DNA of 21,121 bases, from positions 34,131-55,251 of the forward strand of contig FR893259.1 in the NCBI GenBank assembly GCA_000436035.1. The letters are read 5' to 3'. Shown piece by piece: positions 8,491 through 16,252 of the stretch. The position numbers were made by a program, and so were the translations under genes. Position 1 is the first letter of the stretch. Every line of letters starts with the position of its first letter. The notes below the pieces were generated by a model. It was not told where the DNA came from. It saw only the letters and a list, made by a program, of their open reading frames with translations, and did no database searches. This DNA is from Prevotella sp. CAG:732 (lineage in GTDB: Bacteria > Bacteroidota > Bacteroidia > Bacteroidales > Bacteroidaceae).

Positions 8491-8511
8491 GGACTAGTCT
8501 TCGGACTATCC
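8491..8511 (+). other. cUUCGg-capped hairpin after yidC
   Basis: Nine bases after the yidC stop, TAGTC (8495-8499) and GACTA (8504-8508) pair around a TTCG loop, with GGA/TCC extending the stem across one bulged C at 8494. This is the very stable C(UUCG)G tetraloop. No U tract follows, so it may protect the 3' end rather than terminate. The true terminator is 30 nt further on. Confidence 0.5.
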
Positions 8512-8538
8512 CTATATATTATAAATGGAGATAACATT

Positions 8539-8569
8539 AGCAGCATGACGGGAGTCATGCTGCTTTTTT
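8539..8569 (+). terminator. Rho-independent terminator of pyrG-yidC
   Basis: A perfect 11-bp stem, AGCAGCATGAC (8539-8549) and its complement (8554-8564), closes on a GGGA loop and is followed by five more T residues. It ends the yidC transcript. Confidence 0.92.
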
Positions 8570-8705
8570 ATTATAGTGGAGTTCACTAAACGAGATACAT
8601 GGAAATATCTACTATATATAATAAGGTATAAGGGGGCATCAGCTAGTCTATCCAAGAGCCGGCGAGAAGAAATATACTACATTTTGTTACTTTTTTCTCT
8701 TTTTT
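8570..8705. other. Non-coding stretch upstream of the thrA promoter
   Basis: This is part of the 325-bp gap between yidC and thrA. No credible ORF was found: a frame at 8576-8887 overlaps the thrA start and has no family resemblance. Seen here are a short inverted repeat AGATA/TATCT and a TATATATAATAAGGTATAAG tract (8613-8632) that matches 19 of 20 bases at 86-105. Confidence 0.5.
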
Positions 8706-8737
8706 CTTGGCAGTTTGACAGAAAAGTATTATTTTTG
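8706..8737 (+). promoter_or_regulatory. Predicted threonine operon promoter
   Basis: The -7 element TATTTTTG (8730-8737) fits TAnnTTTG. CTTG (8706-8709), one mismatch from TTTG, lies 20 nt upstream. The leader to the thrA ATG would be about 65 nt. It contains no ATG, so a leader-peptide attenuator is not supported. It does contain a GC-rich hairpin, CCCCG (8757-8761) with CGGGG (8769-8773). Confidence 0.6.
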
Positions 8738-8807
8738 CGACCAAGTTTTGCTTCGGCCCCGGTCGTTTCGGGGGTGGCATTACATTACCAACATAATTCA
8801 ATAACAC

Positions 8808-11249
8808 ATGAAAGTATTAAAATTCGGCGGAACATCTGTTGGTTCCGTAAAAAGCATCCTCAGCTTAAAACGTATCGTAGAGAATGAGGCCAAGAAACAG
8901 AGTGTAGTGGTTGTCGTGAGCGCACTTGGCGGTATCACCGACAAACTCTTGCAAACCTCCCAGCTTGCCCTCAAGGGTGATGAACAGTGGAGAGTCGAAT
9001 TCGACGCCATGGTTGATCGCCACCACAAGATGATAGATACCATCATCACCGACACCTCAGACAGAGAAAATCTTTTCAAATCAGTCGATGCCCTCTTCGA
9101 GCAGTTGAAGAGCATCTACTTCGGTGTGTATCTCATCCACGATTTAAGCGAGAAGACACAGGATGCCATCGTGAGCTATGGAGAAAGGCTCAGTTCGAAG
9201 ATTGTCGCCACTCTCATCCGTGGTGCCAAGTGGTTTGACTCGCGCAACTTCATCAAGACGGAGCGCATCAACGGCAAGGGCAAACATACCCTCGACAGTG
9301 AACTGACCAATCAACTGGTGAAGGAGACCTTCGCTGAGTTGCCTCGCATATCTCTCGTTCCGGGTTTTATCAGCCGCGACAAGAATACAGAGCGCACCAC
9401 CAACCTCGGACGAGGCGGTAGTGACTACACAGCTGCCATCATCGCAGCCGCCCTGGATGCCGAGGTGCTCGAAATCTGGACCGATGTGGATGGCTTCATG
9501 ACAGCCGATCCTCGTGTCATCAAATCAGCTTACACCATCAACGAACTGAGTTACATCGAGGCGATGGAGCTTTGCAACTTTGGAGCAAAGGTCATCTACC
9601 CTCCTACCATCTACCCAGTTTGTGTCAAGAATATACCTATCAAGGTAAAGAATACCTTCAACCCAGATGCCCCTGGCACCATCATCAAGAACAAGATTGA
9701 TGGAGACTCCAAACCAATCAAGGGTATCTCTTCTATCAACGGAACAGCTCTTATTACAGTAACAGGTCTTTCTATGGTCGGTGTCATCGGTGTCAACCGC
9801 CGTATCTTTACCGCCCTCGCCAATGAAGGTATCTCTGTCTTCATGGTTTCCCAGGCTTCTTCTGAGAACTCAACCTCTATCGGTGTACGCGAGCAGGACG
9901 TAGAGGAGGCTGTTCGTGTATTGAACGAGGAGTTCAAGAACGAGATTGCCGACGGAGCTATGTTCCCTATGCACGCTGAGTGTGGTCTTGCCACCATCGC
10001 CATCGTGGGTGAGAACATGAAACATGCAGCCGGTATCGCAGGTAAGCTCTTCGGAACTCTCGGTCGTAGCGGTATTTCCGTCATTGCTTGTGCCCAGGGT
10101 GCATCTGAGACCAACATCTCATTCGTTGTTAAGAGCGATTACTTGAGAAAGTCACTCAACGTATTGCACGATAGTTTCTTCCTCTCAGAATACAAGGTGC
10201 TCAACCTCTTCATCTGTGGTGTGGGTACTGTAGGTGGCAAGCTCATCGAGCAAATCAAGAACCAGTACGAGGAGTTGAAGGAGCGCAACAAGTTGAAGTT
10301 GAATGTCGTTGGCATCGCTTCTTCACACAACGCCATCTTCAATCGTGATGGTCTCAACCTCGACAACTTCCGTGAGGAGTTGAAGGCTTCCGAGCCTAGC
10401 GACAACGAGAAATTGAGAGACAAAATTCTCAGCATGAACATCTTCAACAGCGTGTTTGTGGATTGTACCGCAAGCAAGGAGGTGGCTAGTCTCTACCAAA
10501 CTCTCTTGGAGCACAACGTGAGCGTCATCGCAGCCAACAAGATTGCCGCTTCTAGCGAATACGAGAACTATGAGCGACTGAAGAAGACAGCCATCCAGCG
10601 TGGCGTGGTATTCCGCTTCGAGACCAACGTAGGTGCGGGTCTCCCTATCATTGGTACCATCAACGACCTCCGCAACTCAGGTGATAAGATATTGAAGATT
10701 GAGGCAGTCCTCTCAGGTACACTCAACTTCATCTTCAATGCGATTTCAGGTGTGGTTCCATTCTCAGAGACTGTACGTCTCGCCAAAGAGAAAGGTTACA
10801 GCGAGCCAGACCCACGTATCGACCTCAGCGGTATGGACGTGGTTCGCAAGTTGGTCATCCTCTCTCGTGAGGCTGGCTACCGTGTGGAACAAGATGACGT
10901 GGAGAAGAATCTCTTCGTACCTAATGAATACTTCGAAGGTACATTGGAAGACTTCTGGGCTAAGTTGCCTCAGTTGGATGCCGACTTCGAGGCTAAGCGC
11001 AAGACACTCGACATCGAGCACAAGCGTTGGCGTTTCGTAGCAACATTGGATGGCGGAAAGACAAGCGTAGGCTTGCAAGCAGTAGGTCCTGAGCATCCTT
11101 TCTACAACCTCGAAGGTAGCAATAACATCGTATTGCTCACCACCGAGCGTTACAAGGAATATCCTATGATGATTCAGGGATATGGAGCCGGTGCCAGCGT
11201 AACAGCAGCCGGTGTATTCGCCAACATCATGAGTATCGCTAACATTTAA
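8808..11249 (+). CDS. thrA: Bifunctional aspartokinase / homoserine dehydrogenase
   Basis: The 813-residue fused enzyme catalyses the first and third steps from aspartate to threonine: phosphorylation of aspartate, and NAD(P)H-dependent reduction of aspartate semialdehyde to homoserine. The aspartokinase domain (about 1-290) opens with KFGGTSVGS (5-13) and has TNLGRGGSDYTAA. Two ACT-type regulatory repeats follow (about 305-455, with TALITVTGLSMVGVIGVN and LATIAIVGENM). The homoserine dehydrogenase domain starts near 465 with the dinucleotide-binding loop LFICGVGTVGG, followed by FRFETNVGAGLPIIGTINDL, LSGTLNFIFN and GYSEPDPRIDLSGMDVVRK. Length matches E. coli ThrA. ACT domains suggest feedback inhibition, probably by threonine, by family knowledge. 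It is first in an operon, and the next gene starts 22 nt after its stop. Confidence 0.97.
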   Translation: MKVLKFGGTSVGSVKSILSLKRIVENEAKKQSVVVVVSALGGITDKLLQTSQLALKGDEQWRVEFDAMVDRHHKMIDTIITDTSDRENLFKSVDALFEQLKSIYFGVYLIHDLSEKTQDAIVSYGERLSSKIVATLIRGAKWFDSRNFIKTERINGKGKHTLDSELTNQLVKETFAELPRISLVPGFISRDKNTERTTNLGRGGSDYTAAIIAAALDAEVLEIWTDVDGFMTADPRVIKSAYTINELSYIEAMELCNFGAKVIYPPTIYPVCVKNIPIKVKNTFNPDAPGTIIKNKIDGDSKPIKGISSINGTALITVTGLSMVGVIGVNRRIFTALANEGISVFMVSQASSENSTSIGVREQDVEEAVRVLNEEFKNEIADGAMFPMHAECGLATIAIVGENMKHAAGIAGKLFGTLGRSGISVIACAQGASETNISFVVKSDYLRKSLNVLHDSFFLSEYKVLNLFICGVGTVGGKLIEQIKNQYEELKERNKLKLNVVGIASSHNAIFNRDGLNLDNFREELKASEPSDNEKLRDKILSMNIFNSVFVDCTASKEVASLYQTLLEHNVSVIAANKIAASSEYENYERLKKTAIQRGVVFRFETNVGAGLPIIGTINDLRNSGDKILKIEAVLSGTLNFIFNAISGVVPFSETVRLAKEKGYSEPDPRIDLSGMDVVRKLVILSREAGYRVEQDDVEKNLFVPNEYFEGTLEDFWAKLPQLDADFEAKRKTLDIEHKRWRFVATLDGGKTSVGLQAVGPEHPFYNLEGSNNIVLLTTERYKEYPMMIQGYGAGASVTAAGVFANIMSIANI

Positions 11250-11271
11250 TAACCACACAAGGATAACAAAT

Positions 11272-12579
11272 ATGAAGCATATTATCATCCTTGGCGATGG
11301 CATGGCAGACCACCCAGTGGACAGACTGGGTGGCAAGACCTTGCTGCAATATGCCAAGAAACCATATATGGACATGCTTGCCAAGAACGGCAAGACTGGT
11401 AGATTAGTGACTGTGCCAGATGGCTTCCATCCCGGTTCGGAAGTAGCCAACAGCTCTATCATGGGCTATGACCAAAACGAGGTGTATGAAGGACGTGGAC
11501 CTTTGGAGGCAGCCAGCATCGGCTATGAAATGTCGCCCAACGACTTCGCCCTCCGTTGCAATATCATCAACGTGAATGATGGCATCATCATCACCCACAA
11601 TGGTGGTAACCTGGAGACTGAGGATGCCGATGTTCTCATCAAATACCTCAACGAGAAGTTGGCTAGCCAATATCCTGGCATCGTGAAGTTTATCACGGGC
11701 ATCCAGTACCGCCATCTCTTGATTATCAAGGGAGGTAACAAGTATGTGGATTGCGCCCCACCTCACGACCATCCAAACGAGGAATGGAAACCTCTCTTGG
11801 TGAAGCCGATGTCTAACGTGGATGCCTCTCTCTTGGAAGGTCACTATAAGGATGAAGAAGGAAACGCCCTTGCTGCCACATCCGATGAATATCGCATGAG
11901 CGCACAAGAGACAGCTGATTTGCTGAACGAGTTGATTCTGAAGAGTCAGGAGATTTTAGAGAACCATCCATTCAATGTGGCACGCAAAGAGCGTGGCGAA
12001 CGTATGGCTAACATCATCTGGCCTTGGGGCGGTGGTTATCGACCTCACATGCTCACCCTCTCTCAGATGTATCCTCAAATCAAGCGAGGCTCAGTCATCT
12101 CTGCAGTCGATTTGATTCGTGGCATCGGTCATTATGCCGGATTGAGAAACATCATCGTGGAAGGTGCCACTGGTCTTGCCAACACCAACTACGAGGGCAA
12201 AGCACAAGCTGCCATCAACGCACTCAAAGAAGGTGACGACTTCGTATATGTTCACGTAGAGGCCAGTGATGAGGCTGGTCATGATGGCGACCTTGAACTG
12301 AAGCTCAAGACCATCGAGAATCTCGACAGTCGTCTCATCAAGCCTATCTATGATGAAGTAAGCCAATGGGATGAGCCTGTTTGCATCGCCGTTCTCCCTG
12401 ACCATCCTACCCCAGTGGAGATTCGCACCCACGTTAAGGAGCCTGTGCCATTCATCATCTACTACCCAGGCATTGAGCCAGACGAGGTAGAGAAGTATGA
12501 CGAGGTAAGTTGCGTAAGAGGCGGCTATGGCTTGATTGAGCTACAAGAGTTTATGCAGACTTTTATGAATATTAAATAA
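11272..12579 (+). CDS. Probable homoserine kinase of the aPGAM (phosphoglycerate mutase-like) family
   Basis: The 435-residue protein belongs to the alkaline-phosphatase-fold family of archaeal-type cofactor-independent phosphoglycerate mutases. Visible motifs are the N-terminal metal loop LGDGMADHP (D9), PGSEVANSSIMGYD with candidate catalytic S56, DEAGHDGD (333-340) and PDHPTP (D377, H378). It sits between thrA (22 nt) and thrC (12 nt), exactly where thrB would be, and no GHMP-type homoserine kinase is in the window. A subfamily of these proteins (I recall TIGR02535, proposed homoserine kinase) was predicted from this gene order to phosphorylate homoserine. A glycolytic mutase role is the alternative but is less likely in this operon. 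The fold is certain and the function is a strong inference. Such proteins are often annotated apgM. Confidence 0.85.
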   Translation: MKHIIILGDGMADHPVDRLGGKTLLQYAKKPYMDMLAKNGKTGRLVTVPDGFHPGSEVANSSIMGYDQNEVYEGRGPLEAASIGYEMSPNDFALRCNIINVNDGIIITHNGGNLETEDADVLIKYLNEKLASQYPGIVKFITGIQYRHLLIIKGGNKYVDCAPPHDHPNEEWKPLLVKPMSNVDASLLEGHYKDEEGNALAATSDEYRMSAQETADLLNELILKSQEILENHPFNVARKERGERMANIIWPWGGGYRPHMLTLSQMYPQIKRGSVISAVDLIRGIGHYAGLRNIIVEGATGLANTNYEGKAQAAINALKEGDDFVYVHVEASDEAGHDGDLELKLKTIENLDSRLIKPIYDEVSQWDEPVCIAVLPDHPTPVEIRTHVKEPVPFIIYYPGIEPDEVEKYDEVSCVRGGYGLIELQEFMQTFMNIK

Positions 12580-12591
12580 GAAACAGAAGAT

Positions 12592-13893
12592 ATGAAATAC
12601 TATTCAACAAATAAGAAAGCACCTATCGCAGATCTTCACAAGGCGGTAGTCAAGGGTTTGGCAGAAGATCGTGGTCTTTATATGCCAGAAATCATCAAGA
12701 AGTTGCCACAGGACTTCTTCGACAACATCGAGAAACTCTCTTTCCAGGAGATTGCCTACAAGGTGGCTGATGCCTTCTTCGGCGATGATGTCGATGCAGA
12801 GTCTTTGAAGAAGATTGTCTATGACACCTTGGCATTCGATTGCCCTGTCGTAGAGGTAGAGCCAAACATCTACTCCCTGGAGTTGTTCCATGGTCCTACC
12901 CTCGCCTTCAAAGATGTAGGTGCTCGCTTTATGGCTCGTCTCTTGCAGTACTTCGTACGTCAAGAGGGCAAGGAGGAAGTCAATGTGCTTGTTGCCACTT
13001 CTGGTGATACAGGTTCTGCCGTAGCCAATGGTTTCCTCGGTGTCGATGGCATCCATGTCTATGTGCTCTATCCTAAGGGAAAGGTGAGCAAGATTCAGGA
13101 AAGCCAGTTCACTACACTCGGTCAGAACATCACTGCCTTGGAGGTAGATGGCGTGTTCGACGACTGCCAGGCATTGGTGAAGTCAGCCTTCATGGACGAG
13201 GAGTTGAACAAGCACATGAAGTTGACCTCTGCCAATAGTATCAACGTGGCTCGTTTCTTGCCACAGGCTTTCTACTACTTCAATGCCTACGCTCGCATAA
13301 AGGAGAAGGGCTTGGCAGACAAATTAGTCATCTGTGTGCCTAGTGGCAACTTCGGTAATATCACAGCCGGTTTGTTTGGTCATGAGATGGGCTTGCCTAT
13401 CCATCGCTTCATAGCAGCCAACAATGCCAACGACATCTTCTACAACTATTTACAGACTGGCGAGTACAATCCTCAGCCTAGCAAGCAGACCATCGCCAAT
13501 GCCATGGACGTAGGTGACCCAAGCAACTTCGCTCGTATCTACGACCTCTACAAGGGCAACCACGATGCCATCGCAGCCTATATCAGTGGTGCCACTTACA
13601 GCGATGAGAAGATTGCCGATACGATGAAGCAATGCTACAATGACACGAAGTATGTGCTTGACCCTCACGGAGCTTGCGGTTATCGTGCCTTGAAGGAGCA
13701 GTTGAAGACAGGCGAGGTAGGTGTGTTCTTGGAGACAGCCCATCCTGCCAAGTTCAAGGAGAAGGTAGATAGCATCCTTGGCACAGACATCGAGATACCA
13801 GCTCGCCTCGCCGAGTTTATGAAGGGCAAGAAGCAGAGCATCGAAATGACGAAAGACTTCGCTTCGTTCAAGAATTTCTTGATGAACGAGTAA
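12592..13893 (+). CDS. thrC: Threonine synthase
   Basis: This 433-residue PLP enzyme converts O-phosphohomoserine to threonine, the last step of the pathway. The N-terminus YYSTNKKAPIADLHKAVVKG and the sequence FHGPTLAFKDVGARF with PLP-binding K107 are diagnostic. VATSGDTGSAVANGF and VPSGNFGNITAGLFG are the substrate and phosphate-binding loops, and DPHGACGYRAL lies near the C-terminus. Length equals that of E. coli ThrC (about 428). It starts 12 nt after the previous stop and is the last gene of the thr operon. A strong terminator follows 24 nt after its stop. Confidence 0.97.
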   Translation: MKYYSTNKKAPIADLHKAVVKGLAEDRGLYMPEIIKKLPQDFFDNIEKLSFQEIAYKVADAFFGDDVDAESLKKIVYDTLAFDCPVVEVEPNIYSLELFHGPTLAFKDVGARFMARLLQYFVRQEGKEEVNVLVATSGDTGSAVANGFLGVDGIHVYVLYPKGKVSKIQESQFTTLGQNITALEVDGVFDDCQALVKSAFMDEELNKHMKLTSANSINVARFLPQAFYYFNAYARIKEKGLADKLVICVPSGNFGNITAGLFGHEMGLPIHRFIAANNANDIFYNYLQTGEYNPQPSKQTIANAMDVGDPSNFARIYDLYKGNHDAIAAYISGATYSDEKIADTMKQCYNDTKYVLDPHGACGYRALKEQLKTGEVGVFLETAHPAKFKEKVDSILGTDIEIPARLAEFMKGKKQSIEMTKDFASFKNFLMNE

Positions 13894-13916
13894 AGAAAAG
13901 ATTCTATATACAAAAT

Positions 13917-13966
13917 AAAAAGGCTCCGAAGCTTATTACTGTCAATAAGCTCCGGAGCCTTTTTTG
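13917..13966. terminator. Bidirectional terminator at the end of the thr operon
   Basis: AGGCTCCG (13921-13928) and AGCTTATT (13930-13937) pair with AATAAGCT (13944-13951) and CGGAGCCT (13953-13960) across one A/C mismatch. This makes a 17-position stem with a 6-nt loop. It is preceded by an A run and followed by T residues, so it can stop thrC on + and back up the leftward tRNA transcript on -. Confidence 0.9.
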
Positions 13967-13995
13967 GTATGTAAAAAGAAGAAACATACAAATAC

Positions 13996-14027
13996 AAAAA
14001 GAGGACTTAGCTAAATGCTAAATCCTC
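13996..14027 (-). terminator. Terminator of the tRNA-Arg transcript
   Basis: On the minus strand, 29 nt after the tRNA 3' end, an 11-position stem (14017-14027 with 14001-14011, one mismatch) closes on a 5-nt loop. It is followed by five T residues, the complement of AAAAA at 13996-14000. Confidence 0.75.
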
Positions 14028-14056
14028 ATTTTGTGCTTTGTAGCATTAAGTAATTG

Positions 14057-14131
14057 TGATTCCGTTGGGGTTCGAACCCAAGACCCACAGCTTAGAAGGC
14101 TGTTGCTCTAATCCAACTGAGCTACGGAACC
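14057..14131 (-). tRNA. tRNA-Arg, anticodon UCU
   Basis: The 75-nt minus-strand gene folds as a full cloverleaf. The acceptor pairs GGTTCCG with CGGAATC, with one G-U pair. The D stem is GCTC/GAGC, the anticodon stem ACAGC/GCTGT closes the loop CTTCTAA (anticodon TCT, AGA codons), and the T arm is TTGGG-TTCGAAC-CCCAA. The discriminator is A and the CCA end is not encoded. It has its own promoter and terminator. Confidence 0.97.
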
Positions 14132-14184
14132 AACAATTTTTCACTAAATGCAACCGCATACTTGCTTTCTTTATAAAAGCGATG

Positions 14185-14216
14185 CAAAGGTACTACATTT
14201 TTCTGAAATCGCCAAA
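14185..14216 (-). promoter_or_regulatory. Predicted tRNA-Arg promoter
   Basis: On the minus strand TTTG (14216-14213), a 20-nt spacer and TACCTTTG (14192-14185) match the consensus in both halves. The 5' leader to the tRNA would be about 50 nt. The -33 box lies inside the left arm of the palindrome at 14206-14241. Confidence 0.8.
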
Positions 14217-14241
14217 TATTTTGGCAAATATTTGGCGATTT
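14206..14241. repeat. 16-bp perfect palindrome with a 4-nt centre
   Basis: Two 16-bp arms (14206-14221 and 14226-14241, AAATCGCCAAATATTT and its exact complement) flank TGGC. It lies 51 nt past the stop of the leftward TlpA gene and overlaps the -33 box of the tRNA promoter. It could be the TlpA 3'-end hairpin, although no good U tract follows on the minus strand, or an operator site. The arms share TCGCCAAA with the repeat array at 19797-19862. Confidence 0.8.
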
Positions 14242-14292
14242 ATCATATAATACTCGATTTTTGCCACGTTATACACGAAGCAAACACGATAA

Positions 14293-15438
14293 TTACTTGC
14301 TAAACAATTCATCCAACAAAGTATAGAATGCAGGATCCTCACCTACGATAGTCTTCACAATCTTACCCTCTGGAGAGATAATGATCTTGGTAGGGAAACC
14401 AGTAATACCATACTTGCCGCAAACGTTGTTGGCTTGCTCTTCCTCTGTCTTAGCACGTGGATTATAAACATGCTTCCAAGGCAACTCGTTCTTCTTGACA
14501 GCATCCTTCCACTTCTGCTCAGTATCATTGCAGTCAACGCCAAGAATCTCAAACTTGCCAGCATACTTCTGGTAATATTCCTTCATCTTAGGCATACCCT
14601 TGATACACCAACCGCACCAAGAACCCCAGAAGTCGAGGATGACATACTTGCCACGCAAGCTAGAGAGAGCAAGGTCGTTGCCCTCAATATCCTTCAAAGT
14701 GAAGTCTGGAGCCTCGATACCAGCAGCCTGCAACTTAGCAGATCTCTCCTCCATCTCCTTCTGCTTCTTGATTTGCTCGAAGATAGGCTCATAGAGAGCT
14801 TTCATTCTACCATTGCGCACAGACTCTGAAAGTAAATTCTTAGCCTTTTCCATATCCTCAGGTGACTCAAACTCTGTCACGAGAGCAGCAGAAGCCTCTT
14901 CATTAGCATGCTGAGCGATATAAGCAAAGAACTTCTCGTTCTGCTCCTTGAGAATAGCAGGCATCTTCTCGCTATAAATCTTATAGACATCCTCCTGCTT
15001 TGCACCATTCTTCATCAAGTTGTTGAGAGAATCACTCAATGCAGTTGCCTTCTTCTGAGTAGCTTCCTTCATCATATCAAGCTGATGATACTGCTGGTAG
15101 AATTGGCTACCCGTAATATCGAAACGGCTCTTAATATCACCCTTCAACTCTGCTTTCTCACCTGGAACACAAACGAGTTGCCACTTTGTGCGGCTCTTAC
15201 CACGCAGCGCATCAGGAGAAGCAAAGTAATAGTTGGCAGGCTTATCCATTGTTGTGGTATAAGTAAATTTATCCTTCTTTACCAAAACCGTGTCCATTTT
15301 AGCGCCACGACCTTTCCAAACAAGTACCGTGTCACCCAAGTTCTTCAAGTTGGCCTTCAACTGGAAAGTGCCACTCTGTGCCATTGCCCCAGATGAAGAA
15401 AGCATCAGAGCAGCAGTCAAAATCAAATTCTTATTCAT
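14293..15438 (-). CDS. Exported TlpA-family thiol-disulfide protein with DUF4369-like N-terminus
   Basis: This is a 381-residue secreted or periplasmic thioredoxin-fold protein. Residues 1-20 are a signal peptide (MNKNLILTAALMLSSSGAMA). About 21-110 resemble the DUF4369 beta domain (GTFQLKANLKNLGDTVLVWK). About 115-240 are a Lys/Glu-rich, mainly helical middle region. The C-terminal thioredoxin domain (about 245-381) begins GIEAPDFTLKDIEGNDLALS and carries the redox motif C275-G-W-C278 in FWGSWCGWCIKGMPK, with the cis-Pro loop GITGFPTKIII. The ATG at 15438 is used because it opens on the signal peptide. The frame extends 16 residues further without one. Such proteins reduce or isomerise periplasmic disulfides and the partner is unknown. 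There is no lipoprotein Cys after the signal. It is followed by the palindrome at 14206-14241. Confidence 0.9.
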   Translation of the reverse strand: MNKNLILTAALMLSSSGAMAQSGTFQLKANLKNLGDTVLVWKGRGAKMDTVLVKKDKFTYTTTMDKPANYYFASPDALRGKSRTKWQLVCVPGEKAELKGDIKSRFDITGSQFYQQYHQLDMMKEATQKKATALSDSLNNLMKNGAKQEDVYKIYSEKMPAILKEQNEKFFAYIAQHANEEASAALVTEFESPEDMEKAKNLLSESVRNGRMKALYEPIFEQIKKQKEMEERSAKLQAAGIEAPDFTLKDIEGNDLALSSLRGKYVILDFWGSWCGWCIKGMPKMKEYYQKYAGKFEILGVDCNDTEQKWKDAVKKNELPWKHVYNPRAKTEEEQANNVCGKYGITGFPTKIIISPEGKIVKTIVGEDPAFYTLLDELFSK

Positions 15439-15505
15439 TTTATTGTTTAAATTAATATTATTTTCTTGCTTAGAGACAGTTGCCAAGAACCATCTTCCGT
15501 AAGAT

Positions 15506-15536
15506 ATAACGTAAAAGGCTAGCCGTGAGGTACAAA
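15506..15536 (-). promoter_or_regulatory. Possible promoter of the TlpA-like gene
   Basis: On the minus strand a perfect -33 box TTTG (15536-15533) is followed after 19 nt by TACGTTAT (15513-15506), which keeps TA and two T residues of the -7 element but not its TTTG end. The spacing is right and the -7 half is weak. The leader would be about 65 nt. Confidence 0.3.
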
Positions 15537-15548
15537 GCTTAACGTACT

Positions 15549-16202
15549 TTAACCCTCGTACTCGGTTGTATCCTCGATACCAGCCTCAGCCAACGCCTCC
15601 TTGCGCTCCACGCAAGTACCGCACTTGCCACAATGCTTCTCACCACCCTTATAGCAGCTCCAAGTCTCGGCATAGTCGATGCCCAAACGCTTGCCGATGC
15701 GAGCAATGTCCGCCTTGGTGATGTTGGTATAAGGAGCACTGACATGAACATCCACAAATGTACCAGCCTGTGCAGCCTTGTCGATGGCATCGATAAACTC
15801 AGGGCGACAATCCGGATAGATGGTATGGTCACCACCATGGTTGGCGATGAGCACCTTCTTCAAACCATTGCTCTCTGCGATTCCGATGGCAATGCTCAGC
15901 ATAATGCCATTACGGAAAGGAACCACGGTAGATTTCATATTATCATCGGCATAATGTCCTTCAGGAATGGCATCCGCTCCCTCCAGGAGACTACTCTTGA
16001 AATATTGGTGCATGAAGCCCAAGTCGATGGTAATATGCTTGATACCCAATCGCTCGCAGTGCATCTTGGCGAAAGGTATCTCCTTGGCATTGTGATTGGA
16101 ACCATAGTTAAAACTGATACCCAAAGCAATATCGTCTTTCTTGTCATAGAGCAGGGTAATGCTGTCCATACCGCCGCTCACAATTATAACTGAATCCTTC
16201 AT
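15549..16202 (-). CDS. queC: 7-cyano-7-deazaguanine synthase
   Basis: The 217-residue enzyme converts 7-carboxy-7-deazaguanine to preQ0 with ATP and ammonia, a step in making queuosine for tRNA. The PP-loop ATP site SGGMDS is at residues 9-14. The zinc site is in CYKGGEKHCGKCGTC (C183, C191, C194, C197). Other family sequences are FNYGSNHNAKEIPFAK and VPFRNGIMLSIAIGIAE. The ATG at 16202 (MKDSVIIVSGG) is the family start, and the frame extending to 16268 would overlap radA and adds hydrophobic residues with no family match. It lies 50 nt after radA on the same strand and may be cotranscribed with it. No other queuosine gene is in the window. Confidence 0.95.
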   Translation of the reverse strand: MKDSVIIVSGGMDSITLLYDKKDDIALGISFNYGSNHNAKEIPFAKMHCERLGIKHITIDLGFMHQYFKSSLLEGADAIPEGHYADDNMKSTVVPFRNGIMLSIAIGIAESNGLKKVLIANHGGDHTIYPDCRPEFIDAIDKAAQAGTFVDVHVSAPYTNITKADIARIGKRLGIDYAETWSCYKGGEKHCGKCGTCVERKEALAEAGIEDTTEYEG

Positions 16203-16252
16203 AATGATAAATGATAATTTACAAATGATAAATAATAAATAGGCTTGCGCCA

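Noticed and set aside
8738..8807. Threonine leader-peptide attenuator
   Set aside because: No start codon exists between the predicted transcription start and the thrA ATG, and no terminator-type stem with a T run is present there.
8576..8887. 103-codon frame upstream of and overlapping thrA
   Set aside because: It contains the thrA promoter and leader, overlaps the thrA start by 80 bases and resembles no family.
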